Source of the DNA: JAHDCJ01 sp039028895
GTDB lineage: Bacteria; Bacteroidota; Bacteroidia; Chitinophagales; Saprospiraceae
Assembly: GCA_039028895.1 (NCBI GenBank)
Contig: JBCCHF010000043.1
Span: forward strand, 1 to 58,736
DNA: 58,736 nt
Reading direction: 5' to 3'
Below the pieces are notes generated by a model. That model was not told where the DNA came from. It saw only the letters and a list, made by a program, of their open reading frames with translations, and made no database searches. A program made the translations under genes and the position numbers. Below, in pieces: positions 9,023 to 18,123 of this stretch (its first letter is position 1; each line of letters opens with the position of its first letter).

Positions 9023-9412
9023 TTAATCCAGAGGGGTAGCAAACCAGCTGAAGGCCGGCCTGCTCATATCTGAAAAAACACCTGCCATTCCCTTCTGGTC
9101 CAGTTCATTATCACTTGATACCTGGAAAAGGAATCCGGAGTATTCCTGAGGGATGACCAACATTGAATTTTCTCGTGTAAAACTGATCTTCCTGCCTTCT
9201 ATTTTACCTTTAATCAATGAGGATTGGGCCGGACTTGTTTTATTACTGATATTTTCCAGCCTACCTGTTATCTCTGATCCGTCCTGGTTGAGTACCATCA
9301 AAAAGGTATGGCCATTGGCCGTTAACAGGTAGTCTCCGGATATATCCTGTGCGCTGCTGCAAAAATTGAAGGCAAAAATTATTATGGCGAAGCTTGTTAT
9401 TACTTTTATCAT
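9023..9412 (-). CDS. small secreted protein of unknown function
   Basis: 129 residues with a clear signal peptide (KVITSFAIIIFAFNFCSSAQ) and a beta-rich mature part (ISGDYLLTANGHTFLMVLNQ...), which resembles small lipocalin-like or extracellular beta-barrel domains of Bacteroidota. The family was not recognised. It lies between two TonB-like genes on the same strand. Confidence 0.65.
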   Translation of the reverse strand: MIKVITSFAIIIFAFNFCSSAQDISGDYLLTANGHTFLMVLNQDGSEITGRLENISNKTSPAQSSLIKGKIEGRKISFTRENSMLVIPQEYSGFLFQVSSDNELDQKGMAGVFSDMSRPAFSWFATPLD

Positions 9413-9582
9413 AGGAAAAGACGTTTATCAATTTTAATTACCAGTTGATTTTGAATTGCTTCACGTTTATCAATTTGAGTTGGCAGGAGTTATTGGAAAA
9501 TCGTAAATTCTTGTGGGGGGAAGGGGATTTATTCCCCCGAGTTCCAAGTTTTTCAGAAAACCAATTTCCATTATCCCGCTCC

Positions 9583-10113
9583 TTAATCTTGCAGTTTAAT
9601 TCTGATCGGTAAGTTGTAATGAACATCTACAGGTTTTTCCATAAAGGAACCGGGCACCCAATTTTTCATCATCATTACCACCCTCAAGGCTTCATCGCCT
9701 GCACCTCCACCAATGTCTCTAATAATTTTGGGTGAATCAAGTTGACCTTCTTTGGTGATTACAAATGAGATCACCACTATCCCTTCCATTGATGCATCTC
9801 TTGCCAGTTGTGGATAGCGCAGATTTTGGTACAAAAATGACAACATTTCCTTTTCGGCGCATTTTTTCTTTTCCTGCTTGTCAGCCAATGCCTCACAAGT
9901 CGATGAATAGTACCTTGGCATGGTTTCCTTGTAGGAAATTATCTCTGCCACCTCGTAAGGCTCCTCTTCAACTTCCTCCTGTTTTAAAGGTGATTCCATA
10001 GCCCGCATCATGCAAACAGGTTTAACACAATCCTCTGGGGATCCACTATTATTAAGGAATCCGACCCCCATTCCGACAAGGAAACAGACAAATACGTACC
10101 AATGCGATTTCAT
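9583..10113 (-). CDS. TonB-like C-terminal domain protein
   Basis: About 176 residues from the ATG at 10113 (the frame is open to 10167). One N-terminal membrane segment (WYVFVCFLVGMGVGFL), a short acidic linker, ETMPRYY, a cysteine pair (CEALADKQEKKKCAEKEM), then a TonB C-terminal domain with LRYPQLARDASMEGIVVISF. It is a shorter relative of the gene at 8082, with the same CX(n)C insertion. It lacks a proline-rich spanning region long enough to cross the periplasm, so it may act on a periplasmic partner rather than as a classical TonB. Confidence 0.78.
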   Translation of the reverse strand: MKSHWYVFVCFLVGMGVGFLNNSGSPEDCVKPVCMMRAMESPLKQEEVEEEPYEVAEIISYKETMPRYYSSTCEALADKQEKKKCAEKEMLSFLYQNLRYPQLARDASMEGIVVISFVITKEGQLDSPKIIRDIGGGAGDEALRVVMMMKNWVPGSFMEKPVDVHYNLPIRIKLQD

Positions 10114-10248
10114 AGAAGTGGCTTTTGAAGTAAGGATGACAACTTGCTTCATTTTGGCGTAAGCCAAAGAAAAATTCCTGGCTTTCAGACTAGCCCACTT
10201 TCTTAAAGTATCGTTAAACCCTAGTTAAAAAATGTTAAGAAAAAAACC

Positions 10249-10290
10249 GATATGAGGGTCTCCTGTTCATATCCCCGAAACGCGATCGCG
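10249..10290. promoter_or_regulatory. inverted repeats upstream of the fasciclin gene
   Basis: GATATGA (10249-10255) and TCATATC (10267-10273) form a 7-bp inverted repeat with an 11-nt spacer. A perfect 10-bp palindrome CGCGATCGCG follows at 10281-10290. No TAnnTTTG box is seen before the gene, so an alternative sigma factor or a regulator may act here. Function is inferred. Confidence 0.3.
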
Positions 10291-10349
10291 AACCTTACCA
10301 AACTCAAAGGTCACGATATATCTCGCGACCCAAACAACAAAACACAACC

Positions 10350-10886
10350 ATGAAAAATTTAAAATTCTTTTTTTCAGCAGCATTAGCACTCCTGATGTTT
10401 TCATTCAATGCAAATGCACAATGCAACAGCAGTCACAAGGCTACAAAAACTTCTTATTCAGATTCAAATGACAAGACAATTGTAGATCTGGCAATAGGCT
10501 CACACGACTTGAGTACGCTTGTCGCCGCAGTCAAAGCAGCTGGTCTGGTGGAAATATTGGCAGGTAATGGTCCCTTCACAGTATTTGCGCCAACAAATGA
10601 GGCATTTGCAGCTTTACCTGCTGGGACGGTAGAATCACTATTGAAGCCAGAAAACAAAGATCAGTTAGTTGCTATTCTGACTTATCATGTTGTTCCTGGA
10701 AGAATTGAATCAACTGATCTTTCTGATGGACAATCAGTTGCTACTGTACAGGGCCAAAAGATTGGTGTTCAGGCAAATGACTCCAGCATTTTGATCAACA
10801 ATGCCCAGGTGAAGAAAGCAAATCTAAGAGCTTCTAATGGTGTAGTTCACCTAATCGACCGCGTGATCTTACCACCAAAAAGCTAA
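10350..10886 (+). CDS. secreted fasciclin (FAS1) domain protein
   Basis: 178 residues with a signal peptide ending in NANAQ. One FAS1 domain follows, with the H1 box GPFTVFAPTNEAFAALP and the H2-like box YHVVPGRI and GVVHLIDRVILPP. FAS1 domains mediate cell-surface adhesion. A single copy in a small soluble protein is common in Bacteroidota, where the substrate is unknown. It is monocistronic: a palindrome-rich leader precedes it and hairpins follow. Confidence 0.9.
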   Translation: MKNLKFFFSAALALLMFSFNANAQCNSSHKATKTSYSDSNDKTIVDLAIGSHDLSTLVAAVKAAGLVEILAGNGPFTVFAPTNEAFAALPAGTVESLLKPENKDQLVAILTYHVVPGRIESTDLSDGQSVATVQGQKIGVQANDSSILINNAQVKKANLRASNGVVHLIDRVILPPKS

Positions 10887-10899
10887 AATTCGCAACTAA

Positions 10900-10983
10900 C
10901 TTTCCACTAAATTGTGGAAAGTGTCTTCATATATTTGTCCGTAATAGTTTAGTAAAGAGCTCCTGGAACAGCAGGGGCTCTTT
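10900..10983 (+). terminator. tandem terminator hairpins
   Basis: Two stem-loops follow the fasciclin gene. The first is CTTTCCAC-TAAATT-GTGGAAAG (10900-10921). The second has 12 bp with one G-T pair, AAAGAGCTCCTG-GAACAG-CAGGGGCTCTTT (10954-10983), followed by CATTTTTC. The second is the better Rho-independent terminator. Confidence 0.7.
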
Positions 10984-11118
10984 CATTTTTCAACGATTCC
11001 AATCCGTAAAAGCATTTTTTTATTTAGCTTCTCTAATTCTGTAGTTTATTTTGATTAACTTTCAATTTCCTTGAAACCTCCTGTCAGCCCAAATCAGACA
11101 CTTTTAAATGTACATTTT

Positions 11119-12399
11119 ATGCGATTTATCTACATTTTGATAGCAGGAATTTCATGCTTTTTTCTTCCCCCATCTTCAACGGTTGCCCAGGTTAATTGCC
11201 CGGGTACAGCTCCCACTGCACCTTTACTGGATTGTGCTTCTGTCTCATTAAGCCTTTGCCCTGGCGAATCGGCTTTTTTGCCTGCACTCACCACCACGCC
11301 TGAACTACCAACCGTAGAATATGTCGTAACAAGAGTCGGCTCTCCGGCCTCTGATGGGATGGGTGACGAGATTTTGGGTTCAACGAGTTCTGCGATTATT
11401 GACCCTACTGCTTTTGGACTAGTTTCCGGAGAACTATTTGACGTCACTCCTGTAGCTTATAACCTGTCATCCGTACAAACACTGATCGACAATATCTACA
11501 ATAACAATGCAGGTATTTTTTCGTGTTGTTTTGTTGTCGGTTTGATCTCAGCAGATTTTTGTCCCAACCTAATGGCAGGCGGTATTTCCACAGGTTCAGA
11601 CATACAAAATATCTCAGATGTCGTTACGGTCATTTCCAACCTTTCGGGAATGGGTGGATCGACTACCTCAATCGCGGGGCTTCTGTCAAGTATAGAAGCC
11701 CTTAACATGCAGGCAACAGGCGTACTTCCCGCTTCTTGTGGTGGTAGTCTTTTGCCAATCTGCTATGCAGCAGGACAAGGCAGCGGTATTTGCAATTACA
11801 CCATCCTGTCAGGAATCGATCCTGCCTGTTTATTACCGCTTGAACTCAGCAGCTTTTCTGCCGAAGCACTCCCACTAAAAAATACATTACGCTGGACAAC
11901 TGAAACCGAATTGAACAGTGCTTATTTTTCAATCGAACGGTCATTCGACGGATCGACTTTTATAGAAATTGGCCGAATGGAGGCTGCTGGGAATTCCTCT
12001 GTGCCACTCAGTTATACTTTCGATGATGAGAATCCACTAACCGAACTTAATTACTATCGGTTAGCGCAGATCGGTTTCGATGAAAGTGTCAGCTACTCTG
12101 CAATCATCCTTGTGGAAAGAAATGATCCGAATGGCTTTGAAGTTGTCTCTGTAGGACCAATTCCTAACCGTGGCCTACTCACTGTTGGTATCGCCAGTAG
12201 TATTGAGGAACCTGTTATTTTCAAATTTATTGACGTTACCGGAAAGGAGTACGGCGCAATTGCTGAAACTGCTGCTGAAGGTCTTAATAATTTCGGCCTA
12301 GACACCAGACACCTTAATGATGGCATGTACATCCTAACAATCATCCGACCCAATTCAGGTATCCAGATGCATGTCAAATTCATTAAACACTTGAACTAA
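11119..12399 (+). CDS. secreted protein with T9SS C-terminal sorting domain
   Basis: About 426 residues from the ATG at 11119, which begins a good signal peptide (MRFIYILIAGISCFFLPP). The N-terminal half is cysteine-containing and unlike known families. From about residue 250 come the sequences LPLELSSFSAE and RWTTETELNSAYFSIERS, typical of Bacteroidota surface proteins, and the last 80 residues (VGPIPNRGLLTVGI ... DGMYILTII) form a type A sorting domain. It should be exported by the type IX secretion system. The function of the body is unknown. Confidence 0.8.
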   Translation: MRFIYILIAGISCFFLPPSSTVAQVNCPGTAPTAPLLDCASVSLSLCPGESAFLPALTTTPELPTVEYVVTRVGSPASDGMGDEILGSTSSAIIDPTAFGLVSGELFDVTPVAYNLSSVQTLIDNIYNNNAGIFSCCFVVGLISADFCPNLMAGGISTGSDIQNISDVVTVISNLSGMGGSTTSIAGLLSSIEALNMQATGVLPASCGGSLLPICYAAGQGSGICNYTILSGIDPACLLPLELSSFSAEALPLKNTLRWTTETELNSAYFSIERSFDGSTFIEIGRMEAAGNSSVPLSYTFDDENPLTELNYYRLAQIGFDESVSYSAIILVERNDPNGFEVVSVGPIPNRGLLTVGIASSIEEPVIFKFIDVTGKEYGAIAETAAEGLNNFGLDTRHLNDGMYILTIIRPNSGIQMHVKFIKHLN

Positions 12400-12403
12400 T
12401 ATT

Positions 12404-13264
12404 TTGTCGAAAACAAGAACCTGGCACCATAGTCCGGACTATACTGCCAAACAAGGTAATTTTAATCATTCGTATCATCTTGAAATGGTTCAGGATCAGG
12501 AACGAGTGAGCAGAAGTATGCTTGCCCTTGAAGAATGTCTAATTCCCGGCGGTGTTCATGCCGAGATGGGCGTCGGCAGCGGCATATTCCTTATAAAGGC
12601 AGCAAAAACTTGTCGGAAAGTTTATGGTGTAGAAATTGACCCCGAGATTCTCTCCATTGCGCAGGCAAACATTCAAAAATCAGGTTTTGATAATAAGATT
12701 GATCTGATCCTTGGTGATGCAACCAAGGTGCAATTGCCAGAAAAGGCAGACACTATATTTTCTGAAACCATGTCTATCTGGCTAATTGACGAGCCGATGG
12801 TGCCTATCATGAATCATGCAAGGGAAAACCTGCTCAAACCTGACGGCCAACTCATCCCTTCAAAAATTATCAATCTGGTTGAATTAGGACATCTTGATTT
12901 CAATTTTCACGGCATAGAAGTCAGGACCTCGATACCACAATTTACCGGCATAATTCCTCCAAGAATAATGACGACTTCCCATGTTTTTTCGGAAGTTGAT
13001 TTCACCAGTCAAACAGATGTTGCCGTTGATCATTCAATTAGCATTAATAGTCTTTGTTCTGGCATTATCAATTGTGCAAGACTGACTTCCATCGTCCAGT
13101 TTTCTCCAGGTGTTGTTTTCTACAGTACTGATTCTTTAATGCCAAGAACCATTGTACCACTTCAAAAGGATTTGAGAGTTGAAGCTGGCCAGACACTTTC
13201 TTTTAGAGCCGCTTTCAGGTACAGAAGTGACTTAAATTCTGCTATTTTTGATGTAAAAGATTAA
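12404..13264 (+). CDS. PRMT-like class I SAM-dependent methyltransferase
   Basis: 286 residues, start TTG only 4 nt after the preceding stop. SAM motif I is AEMGVGSGIFLIKAA and the acidic post-I residue is in VYGVEIDPEIL. The segment SETMSIWLIDEPM carries two glutamates nine residues apart, matching the spacing of the double-E loop that binds the arginine guanidinium in protein arginine methyltransferases, and is followed by LLKPDGQLIPSK as in PRMTs. The C-terminal beta part is shorter than in eukaryotic PRMTs. An arginine or guanidino methylation role is an inference; a small-molecule target is equally possible. Confidence 0.72.
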   Translation: MSKTRTWHHSPDYTAKQGNFNHSYHLEMVQDQERVSRSMLALEECLIPGGVHAEMGVGSGIFLIKAAKTCRKVYGVEIDPEILSIAQANIQKSGFDNKIDLILGDATKVQLPEKADTIFSETMSIWLIDEPMVPIMNHARENLLKPDGQLIPSKIINLVELGHLDFNFHGIEVRTSIPQFTGIIPPRIMTTSHVFSEVDFTSQTDVAVDHSISINSLCSGIINCARLTSIVQFSPGVVFYSTDSLMPRTIVPLQKDLRVEAGQTLSFRAAFRYRSDLNSAIFDVKD

Positions 13265-13275
13265 TCTTCCAGACA

Positions 13276-13824
13276 ATGGAACATTCGGCTATCGAACATA
13301 CCAAAGCGTGGGTTGAGCAAATAGTCATTGGCTTAAATTTATGCCCCTTTGCGGGAAATCCTTTTAGAAACCAGTTGATCCGATACCGATATTCAGATGC
13401 TGACACCCACGAATTATTACTCAAACACCTCATAGAGGAAATCCTTCTTTTGACGGAAAAATCTTATGCTGAACTGGAAACAACCCTGCTAATTCATCCC
13501 GGTGTCCTGCAATCATTTGAAGATTATAATGCTTTCGCCAGCAACCTCGAGCTGATCATTGATGAGCTGGGGTTTACCGGAGTTTACCAAATTGCGGAGT
13601 TCCATCCCCAATACCAGTTTGCTGAAACCCGCCCGGAAGATGTTCAGAATTACACCAATCGATCGCCATACCCCATGCTGCATCTCCTAAGAGAAGAGCG
13701 CGTCGAAAGTGCCCTAAAATCCTATCCTGACACCCAAAACATTCCTGAAATAAATATCAAAACTATGGAATCACTTGGTGTTAGAAAAATCAGGGAAATA
13801 CTCAGGAGAATTAAAGGAGCTTAG
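13276..13824 (+). CDS. DUF1415 family protein
   Basis: 182 residues, 11 nt after the methyltransferase. It has the family segments WVEQIVIGLNLCPFA at the start, FHPQYQFAETRPEDVQNY and NRSPYPMLHLLREERV. DUF1415 proteins are small cytoplasmic proteins of unknown biochemical role found in proteobacteria and Bacteroidota. The conserved Cys, His and Arg residues suggest a catalytic or ligand-binding pocket, but nothing more can be said. Confidence 0.87.
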   Translation: MEHSAIEHTKAWVEQIVIGLNLCPFAGNPFRNQLIRYRYSDADTHELLLKHLIEEILLLTEKSYAELETTLLIHPGVLQSFEDYNAFASNLELIIDELGFTGVYQIAEFHPQYQFAETRPEDVQNYTNRSPYPMLHLLREERVESALKSYPDTQNIPEINIKTMESLGVRKIREILRRIKGA

Positions 13825-13885
13825 TTCAGTGAATACTGAAAAATTAATATCTTGTAACCCGCCTTCCTCTTAAAAATAATTCAAC

Positions 13886-15790
13886 ATGACAACTCGTATT
13901 AAGACCTTTGCTGATTACCAGGATACTTATAAAAAAAGTGTTGAGGATCCTGAAGGATTTTGGGCAGAACAAGCTTTAACCTTCCATTGGAGAAAGCCGT
14001 GGGACAAGGTACTGGACTGGAATTTTAGCGGACCGGATGTAAAATGGTTCCTTAACGGAAAACTCAATATCACCGAAAATTGCCTTGATCGTCACCTTGC
14101 AACGCGTGGTGACCAGGTTGCCCTAATTTGGGAGCCAAATGAACCTGATCAGTCGGTAAAAACCTACACTTACCGTGAGCTACATGCGGAGGTTTGTAAA
14201 GCTGCCAACATGCTTCGGGCGAATGGCATTGGCAAAGGAGATCGGGTTTGTTTTTATATGCCTATGGTTCCAGAGTTGGCAATTGGCGTACTTGCATGCG
14301 CGCGTATCGGGGCTATCCACTCTGTTGTCTTTGCAGGTTTTTCGGCCACTGCTTTAGCAGACAGGATCAAAGATGCTCAAGCCAAAATGGTCCTCACTTC
14401 AGATGGTAACTTCAGAGGCAAAAAATCCATTCCTGTAAAGCAGGTAGTAGACGATGCCCTGGCAAAAGATTGCGATTCGATAGAAACGGTTATTGTCTAT
14501 CGTCGCACCAATAATGAAGTCACAATGGTGGAAGGCCGGGATAAATGGTGGCACGAAGCCATCTACGAGCTGAGTGATGAATGCGAAGCTGAAGAAATGG
14601 ATTCAGAAGATGTCCTCTTTATTCTCTACACTTCCGGTTCAACCGGAAAACCAAAAGGCGTAGTTCATTCCTGCGGAGGCTATATGGTTTATGCTGAGTA
14701 TTCCTTCCGGAATGTTTTCCAATACGATGAAGGTGATGTCTATTGGTGTACGGCTGATATTGGATGGATCACTGGTCATTCATACATCATTTACGGCCCT
14801 TTGCTTGCAGGGGCCACCACGATCATGTTCGAAGGTGTGCCTACTTACCCGAATGCAGGCCGCTTCTGGGAAGTCTGTGAAAAACACAAGGTCAATCAAT
14901 TCTATACCGCTCCAACCGCTATCAGAGCACTTATGGCGAAAGGTGACGAACACGTTGAAGGTCACGACCTTTCATCACTCAAGATATTAGGTTCTGTCGG
15001 AGAACCGATTAACGAAGAAGCCTGGCGCTGGTATGATGAAAAGATCGGCAAAGGCAATTGCCCGATTGTAGATACCTGGTGGCAAACCGAAACCGGGGGT
15101 ATCATGATCACACCCCTTCCTGGCATAACGGAGCCTCTAAAACCATGTTTTGCCATGCAACCGATGCCTGGAATTCAGCTCGAGCTATTAGACAGCGCTG
15201 GCAATGTCATCAAAGGTAATGACGTCGAAGGACTACTATGTATCAAACATCCGTGGCCTTCTATCCTGCGCACCACTTATGGTGACCATAATCGTTGCCG
15301 AGAGGTCTATTTTGCGCCATTCGAAAACTATTATTTCACTGGTGACAATTGCCGACGTGATGCCGATGGCCATTACCGGATTATCGGTCGTGTAGATGAT
15401 GTTATCAATGTTTCCGGCCACCGTATGGGAACTGCTGAAGTTGAAAATGCCATTAACGAACACGACAACGTGATTGAATCTGCAGTCGTTGGTTATCCAC
15501 ATCCGATTAAAGGCCAGGGTATTTATGCTTACGTTATTATCCAGGATCCGGTAAGTGATGACGATGCTTTCCGCAAGGAAGTGCTTCAAGTCGTTACACG
15601 GGAAATCGGTCCGATTGCCAAGCCTGACCTCATACAGATCGTCCCTGGATTACCCAAAACACGATCAGGGAAAATCATGCGGCGTATCCTTCGCAAAATT
15701 GCTGCCGGTGATACAAGTAACCTTGGCGATGTTTCCACACTTCTTAATCCTGAGGTTGTAGAGGCTGTTAAGGATGGTGCATTATCTTAG
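13886..15790 (+). CDS. acs: acetyl-CoA synthetase
   Basis: 634 residues, close to the usual 640-650. An ANL-superfamily AMP-forming enzyme turning acetate, ATP and CoA into acetyl-CoA. Motifs: the P-loop-like YTSGSTGKPKGVVHS, WWQTETGG, YFTGDNCRRDADGHY, the hinge region GRVDDVINVSGHRMGTAEVE, and the regulatory acetylation lysine in LPKTRSGKIMRR. It would salvage acetate, for example that formed by the deoC/aldehyde dehydrogenase pair far to the right in this window. Confidence 0.95.
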   Translation: MTTRIKTFADYQDTYKKSVEDPEGFWAEQALTFHWRKPWDKVLDWNFSGPDVKWFLNGKLNITENCLDRHLATRGDQVALIWEPNEPDQSVKTYTYRELHAEVCKAANMLRANGIGKGDRVCFYMPMVPELAIGVLACARIGAIHSVVFAGFSATALADRIKDAQAKMVLTSDGNFRGKKSIPVKQVVDDALAKDCDSIETVIVYRRTNNEVTMVEGRDKWWHEAIYELSDECEAEEMDSEDVLFILYTSGSTGKPKGVVHSCGGYMVYAEYSFRNVFQYDEGDVYWCTADIGWITGHSYIIYGPLLAGATTIMFEGVPTYPNAGRFWEVCEKHKVNQFYTAPTAIRALMAKGDEHVEGHDLSSLKILGSVGEPINEEAWRWYDEKIGKGNCPIVDTWWQTETGGIMITPLPGITEPLKPCFAMQPMPGIQLELLDSAGNVIKGNDVEGLLCIKHPWPSILRTTYGDHNRCREVYFAPFENYYFTGDNCRRDADGHYRIIGRVDDVINVSGHRMGTAEVENAINEHDNVIESAVVGYPHPIKGQGIYAYVIIQDPVSDDDAFRKEVLQVVTREIGPIAKPDLIQIVPGLPKTRSGKIMRRILRKIAAGDTSNLGDVSTLLNPEVVEAVKDGALS

Positions 15791-15828
15791 GAGATTTCAA
15801 TTGGTAACCCTCTTTAAGCAATAAGACA

Positions 15829-16803
15829 ATGCGATTTCGCACTGAAATCAATCCGGGAAAGTCGGAATTTAGGATAACGCATACTCAACAAATCCTTAGT
15901 CTGGGCTCCTGTTTTGCAGAGCATATCGGTGGATTGCTGGGCAAGTACAAGTTTAATTGCCAGCTTAATCCTTTTGGCATAACTTACAATCCTGCTGCGA
16001 TCGCACAAAGCATTGAAACTTTAAGGGCACAAAGACTTTACGATCAATCTGACCTGTTTGAAGATAAAGGTATTTGGTCCAGCCTTGACCATCATAGCAG
16101 CTTTTCCGCTTCCGACCCTGCCAAAGTGGTTGCCAGCGTTAATGCAGAGATCGAAAAAGGGCACAACCAATTGCCTAACCTCGACTTGCTCATTCTGACT
16201 TTCGGAACGGCTCATGTATTTTATCATCGCGATAAAAATCGAATTGTCAATAACTGCCATAAACTATCGACCAGTTACTTTGATCGAAAACTGTTGTCTG
16301 TTGATGACGTTTTTAACGCATTAGCTGATCAACTTTCAGCACTCAAATCCTTGAGTCCTTCACTTAAAGTCATATTGACGGTTAGTCCGGTGAGGCATTT
16401 GCGCGATGGGTTGGTGAAAAGCAAATTGAGTAAAGCAACCTTGCTTGTCGCAACCCATCAACTGGCCAACCATTTCGATTTTGTGGAATATTTTCCTGCT
16501 TACGAAATGTTGATCGACGATCTAAGGGATTATAGGTTCTATAATGCTGATCTGGTACATCCAACTGATTCGGCGATTGCCTATGTCTGGGGTCAATTTG
16601 CCCAAACCTATTTTGATGAAACAACCATGCAGATCAATAAAAAGGTCAGGCAAATACAAGAAGCAATGCAACATCGGCCTTTCTTTCCCGAATCAGATCA
16701 GCATAAAGAATTTCTGAAAAGTCAGCTCTTAAAGACTAAGGCACTCAAGCGCGAGCATCCATTTCTTGATCTATCAGAAGAAACCACCTACTTTAATTCA
16801 TAA
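15829..16803 (+). CDS. GSCFA domain protein
   Basis: 324 residues. The N-terminus has the name-giving motif LGSCFAEHIGG, then NPFGITYNPAAI, as in GSCFA-family (SGNH-like hydrolase) proteins. Late DLVHPTDSAIAYVW supplies the Asp-x-x-His pair of an SGNH triad. The substrate is unknown; the family is common in Bacteroidota and sometimes linked to envelope or capsule modification. The last 11 nt overlap the convergent gene on the other strand. Confidence 0.87.
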   Translation: MRFRTEINPGKSEFRITHTQQILSLGSCFAEHIGGLLGKYKFNCQLNPFGITYNPAAIAQSIETLRAQRLYDQSDLFEDKGIWSSLDHHSSFSASDPAKVVASVNAEIEKGHNQLPNLDLLILTFGTAHVFYHRDKNRIVNNCHKLSTSYFDRKLLSVDDVFNALADQLSALKSLSPSLKVILTVSPVRHLRDGLVKSKLSKATLLVATHQLANHFDFVEYFPAYEMLIDDLRDYRFYNADLVHPTDSAIAYVWGQFAQTYFDETTMQINKKVRQIQEAMQHRPFFPESDQHKEFLKSQLLKTKALKREHPFLDLSEETTYFNS

Positions 16804-17389
16804 CCGAGGCCATCAGTTTTTTGTAATCCTCAACGGCGGAAAAATTGTGATCCACATAACCTGTAGCGCTAAACTTTAGGTTGATGACGATATTATTGAC
16901 CTGAAGTAGTTCTACTGTAATATTTCCAAATCGCTGGTCGAGTTTTTGGTCCCCTTTTTTAGAAAATGCAGGTTTGAGATAATGTCGTTGTACGGTTTCT
17001 ACTTTCTGTCCCCTGTTATACGTTCTCGTGTCAGACATATAACTGCGGTAACCAAGCGATAAAACTTTTTCTTTGAGGTAATCAAACAGGTGGATAAAAT
17101 CGCGTTCAGCGTGTCTTTCCTTCCGAAAATGCAGGACAAAACCTTTTGACATCGGGGTATTTAAAAAATCAAGATCCGTATCCACATCGTCGGGCTGTGT
17201 CATGAAAACCACGTATTCGTTATTGACCCAGTCGATTATCCTGCGTTTATCAAGCCCTTCTTTCCATTTGTTGTAATCGGCTATTTCTGCATCATTCCGC
17301 TCTATTAGCTCATGAATAAATGGGTTGGTTGGTGAGCTTTTTTCAGCTGACTTGAACAAATTTTTAAAATAGGACCAAAGATCACTCAT
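16793..17389 (-). CDS. conserved hypothetical cytoplasmic protein
   Basis: 198 residues, no signal peptide and no membrane segment. It is rich in charged and aromatic residues (YLKEKVLSLGYRSYMSDTRT). The family was not recognised. Its ATG overlaps the stop of the YhhN-like gene by 4 nt, so the two are coupled; it converges on and overlaps the GSCFA gene. Confidence 0.7.
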   Translation of the reverse strand: MSDLWSYFKNLFKSAEKSSPTNPFIHELIERNDAEIADYNKWKEGLDKRRIIDWVNNEYVVFMTQPDDVDTDLDFLNTPMSKGFVLHFRKERHAERDFIHLFDYLKEKVLSLGYRSYMSDTRTYNRGQKVETVQRHYLKPAFSKKGDQKLDQRFGNITVELLQVNNIVINLKFSATGYVDHNFSAVEDYKKLMASVMN

Positions 17390-18111
17390 GATACAGACTC
17401 CTTTATTTTCGGGATCAGGTAATTTGCTCTTATCGCACCTTTGGCGATATAATACTGAGCCAATATATAGGTCACCATAATAACAACCTGGTGGTAAGGG
17501 ATATGGAGATCGGTTTTGAATCTGGATAAGGCAATCACAAAATCTGAAAACATAAACAACAGGACCCCAGTAAAAATTAGCCTAAAAGCCTTGGGGTCCA
17601 TTTTTTCAGACAGGTTAAGTGCGGTAATTGCCATTAAAGTAATTACACCACTATACACCACAACTGGTACCAACATTTCTCCAAGATCATTCCACAAATA
17701 ATAATTGACACCAATGAAAAACAACAGGAAAGGCAAAGCAGTTTTAGGAAATACCCGCACAAAGCCCTTTTCCCCGGAAGGGTAAATAATAAAAGCCATC
17801 ATGTACAATAGATGCGTTATCAGGAAACTGCCAAGACCAAAAAGAAACATTGGTTGATCGATAAGCCCTGGTTCAGCCTGTAGCATCAGGCACACATCCC
17901 CCGAAAGGGCAAATACTAACCCCAAAACGATACACCAGCTAAAAACCGTGAATTTCGGCCACATCGAAACCAACATGAATACCACTAATACAGGCATCAG
18001 CGCAGGCTTCGTTAAAAAAACAAGTTGCTTATCTGGTATCAGAATCCCAACCATATGGGCGATCGCTACCAGGAAAAAAAGAATCGGGAATAAGTTGCCG
18101 AATCGGTTCAT
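17386..18111 (-). CDS. YhhN family (lysoplasmalogenase-like) membrane protein
   Basis: 241 residues with about eight hydrophobic segments. Family motifs: LTKPALMPVLVV, LVFALSGDVCLML, FLFGLGSFLITHLLYMMAF, and LFMFSDFVIALSRF with the conserved acidic residues in the membrane. YhhN/TMEM86 proteins hydrolyse the vinyl ether bond of lysoplasmalogens; activity in this organism is not shown by sequence alone. Operon with the downstream hypothetical gene; 12 nt separate it from hutH. Confidence 0.85.
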   Translation of the reverse strand: MNRFGNLFPILFFLVAIAHMVGILIPDKQLVFLTKPALMPVLVVFMLVSMWPKFTVFSWCIVLGLVFALSGDVCLMLQAEPGLIDQPMFLFGLGSFLITHLLYMMAFIIYPSGEKGFVRVFPKTALPFLLFFIGVNYYLWNDLGEMLVPVVVYSGVITLMAITALNLSEKMDPKAFRLIFTGVLLFMFSDFVIALSRFKTDLHIPYHQVVIMVTYILAQYYIAKGAIRANYLIPKIKESVS

Positions 18112-18123
18112 AATTAAGACTAC

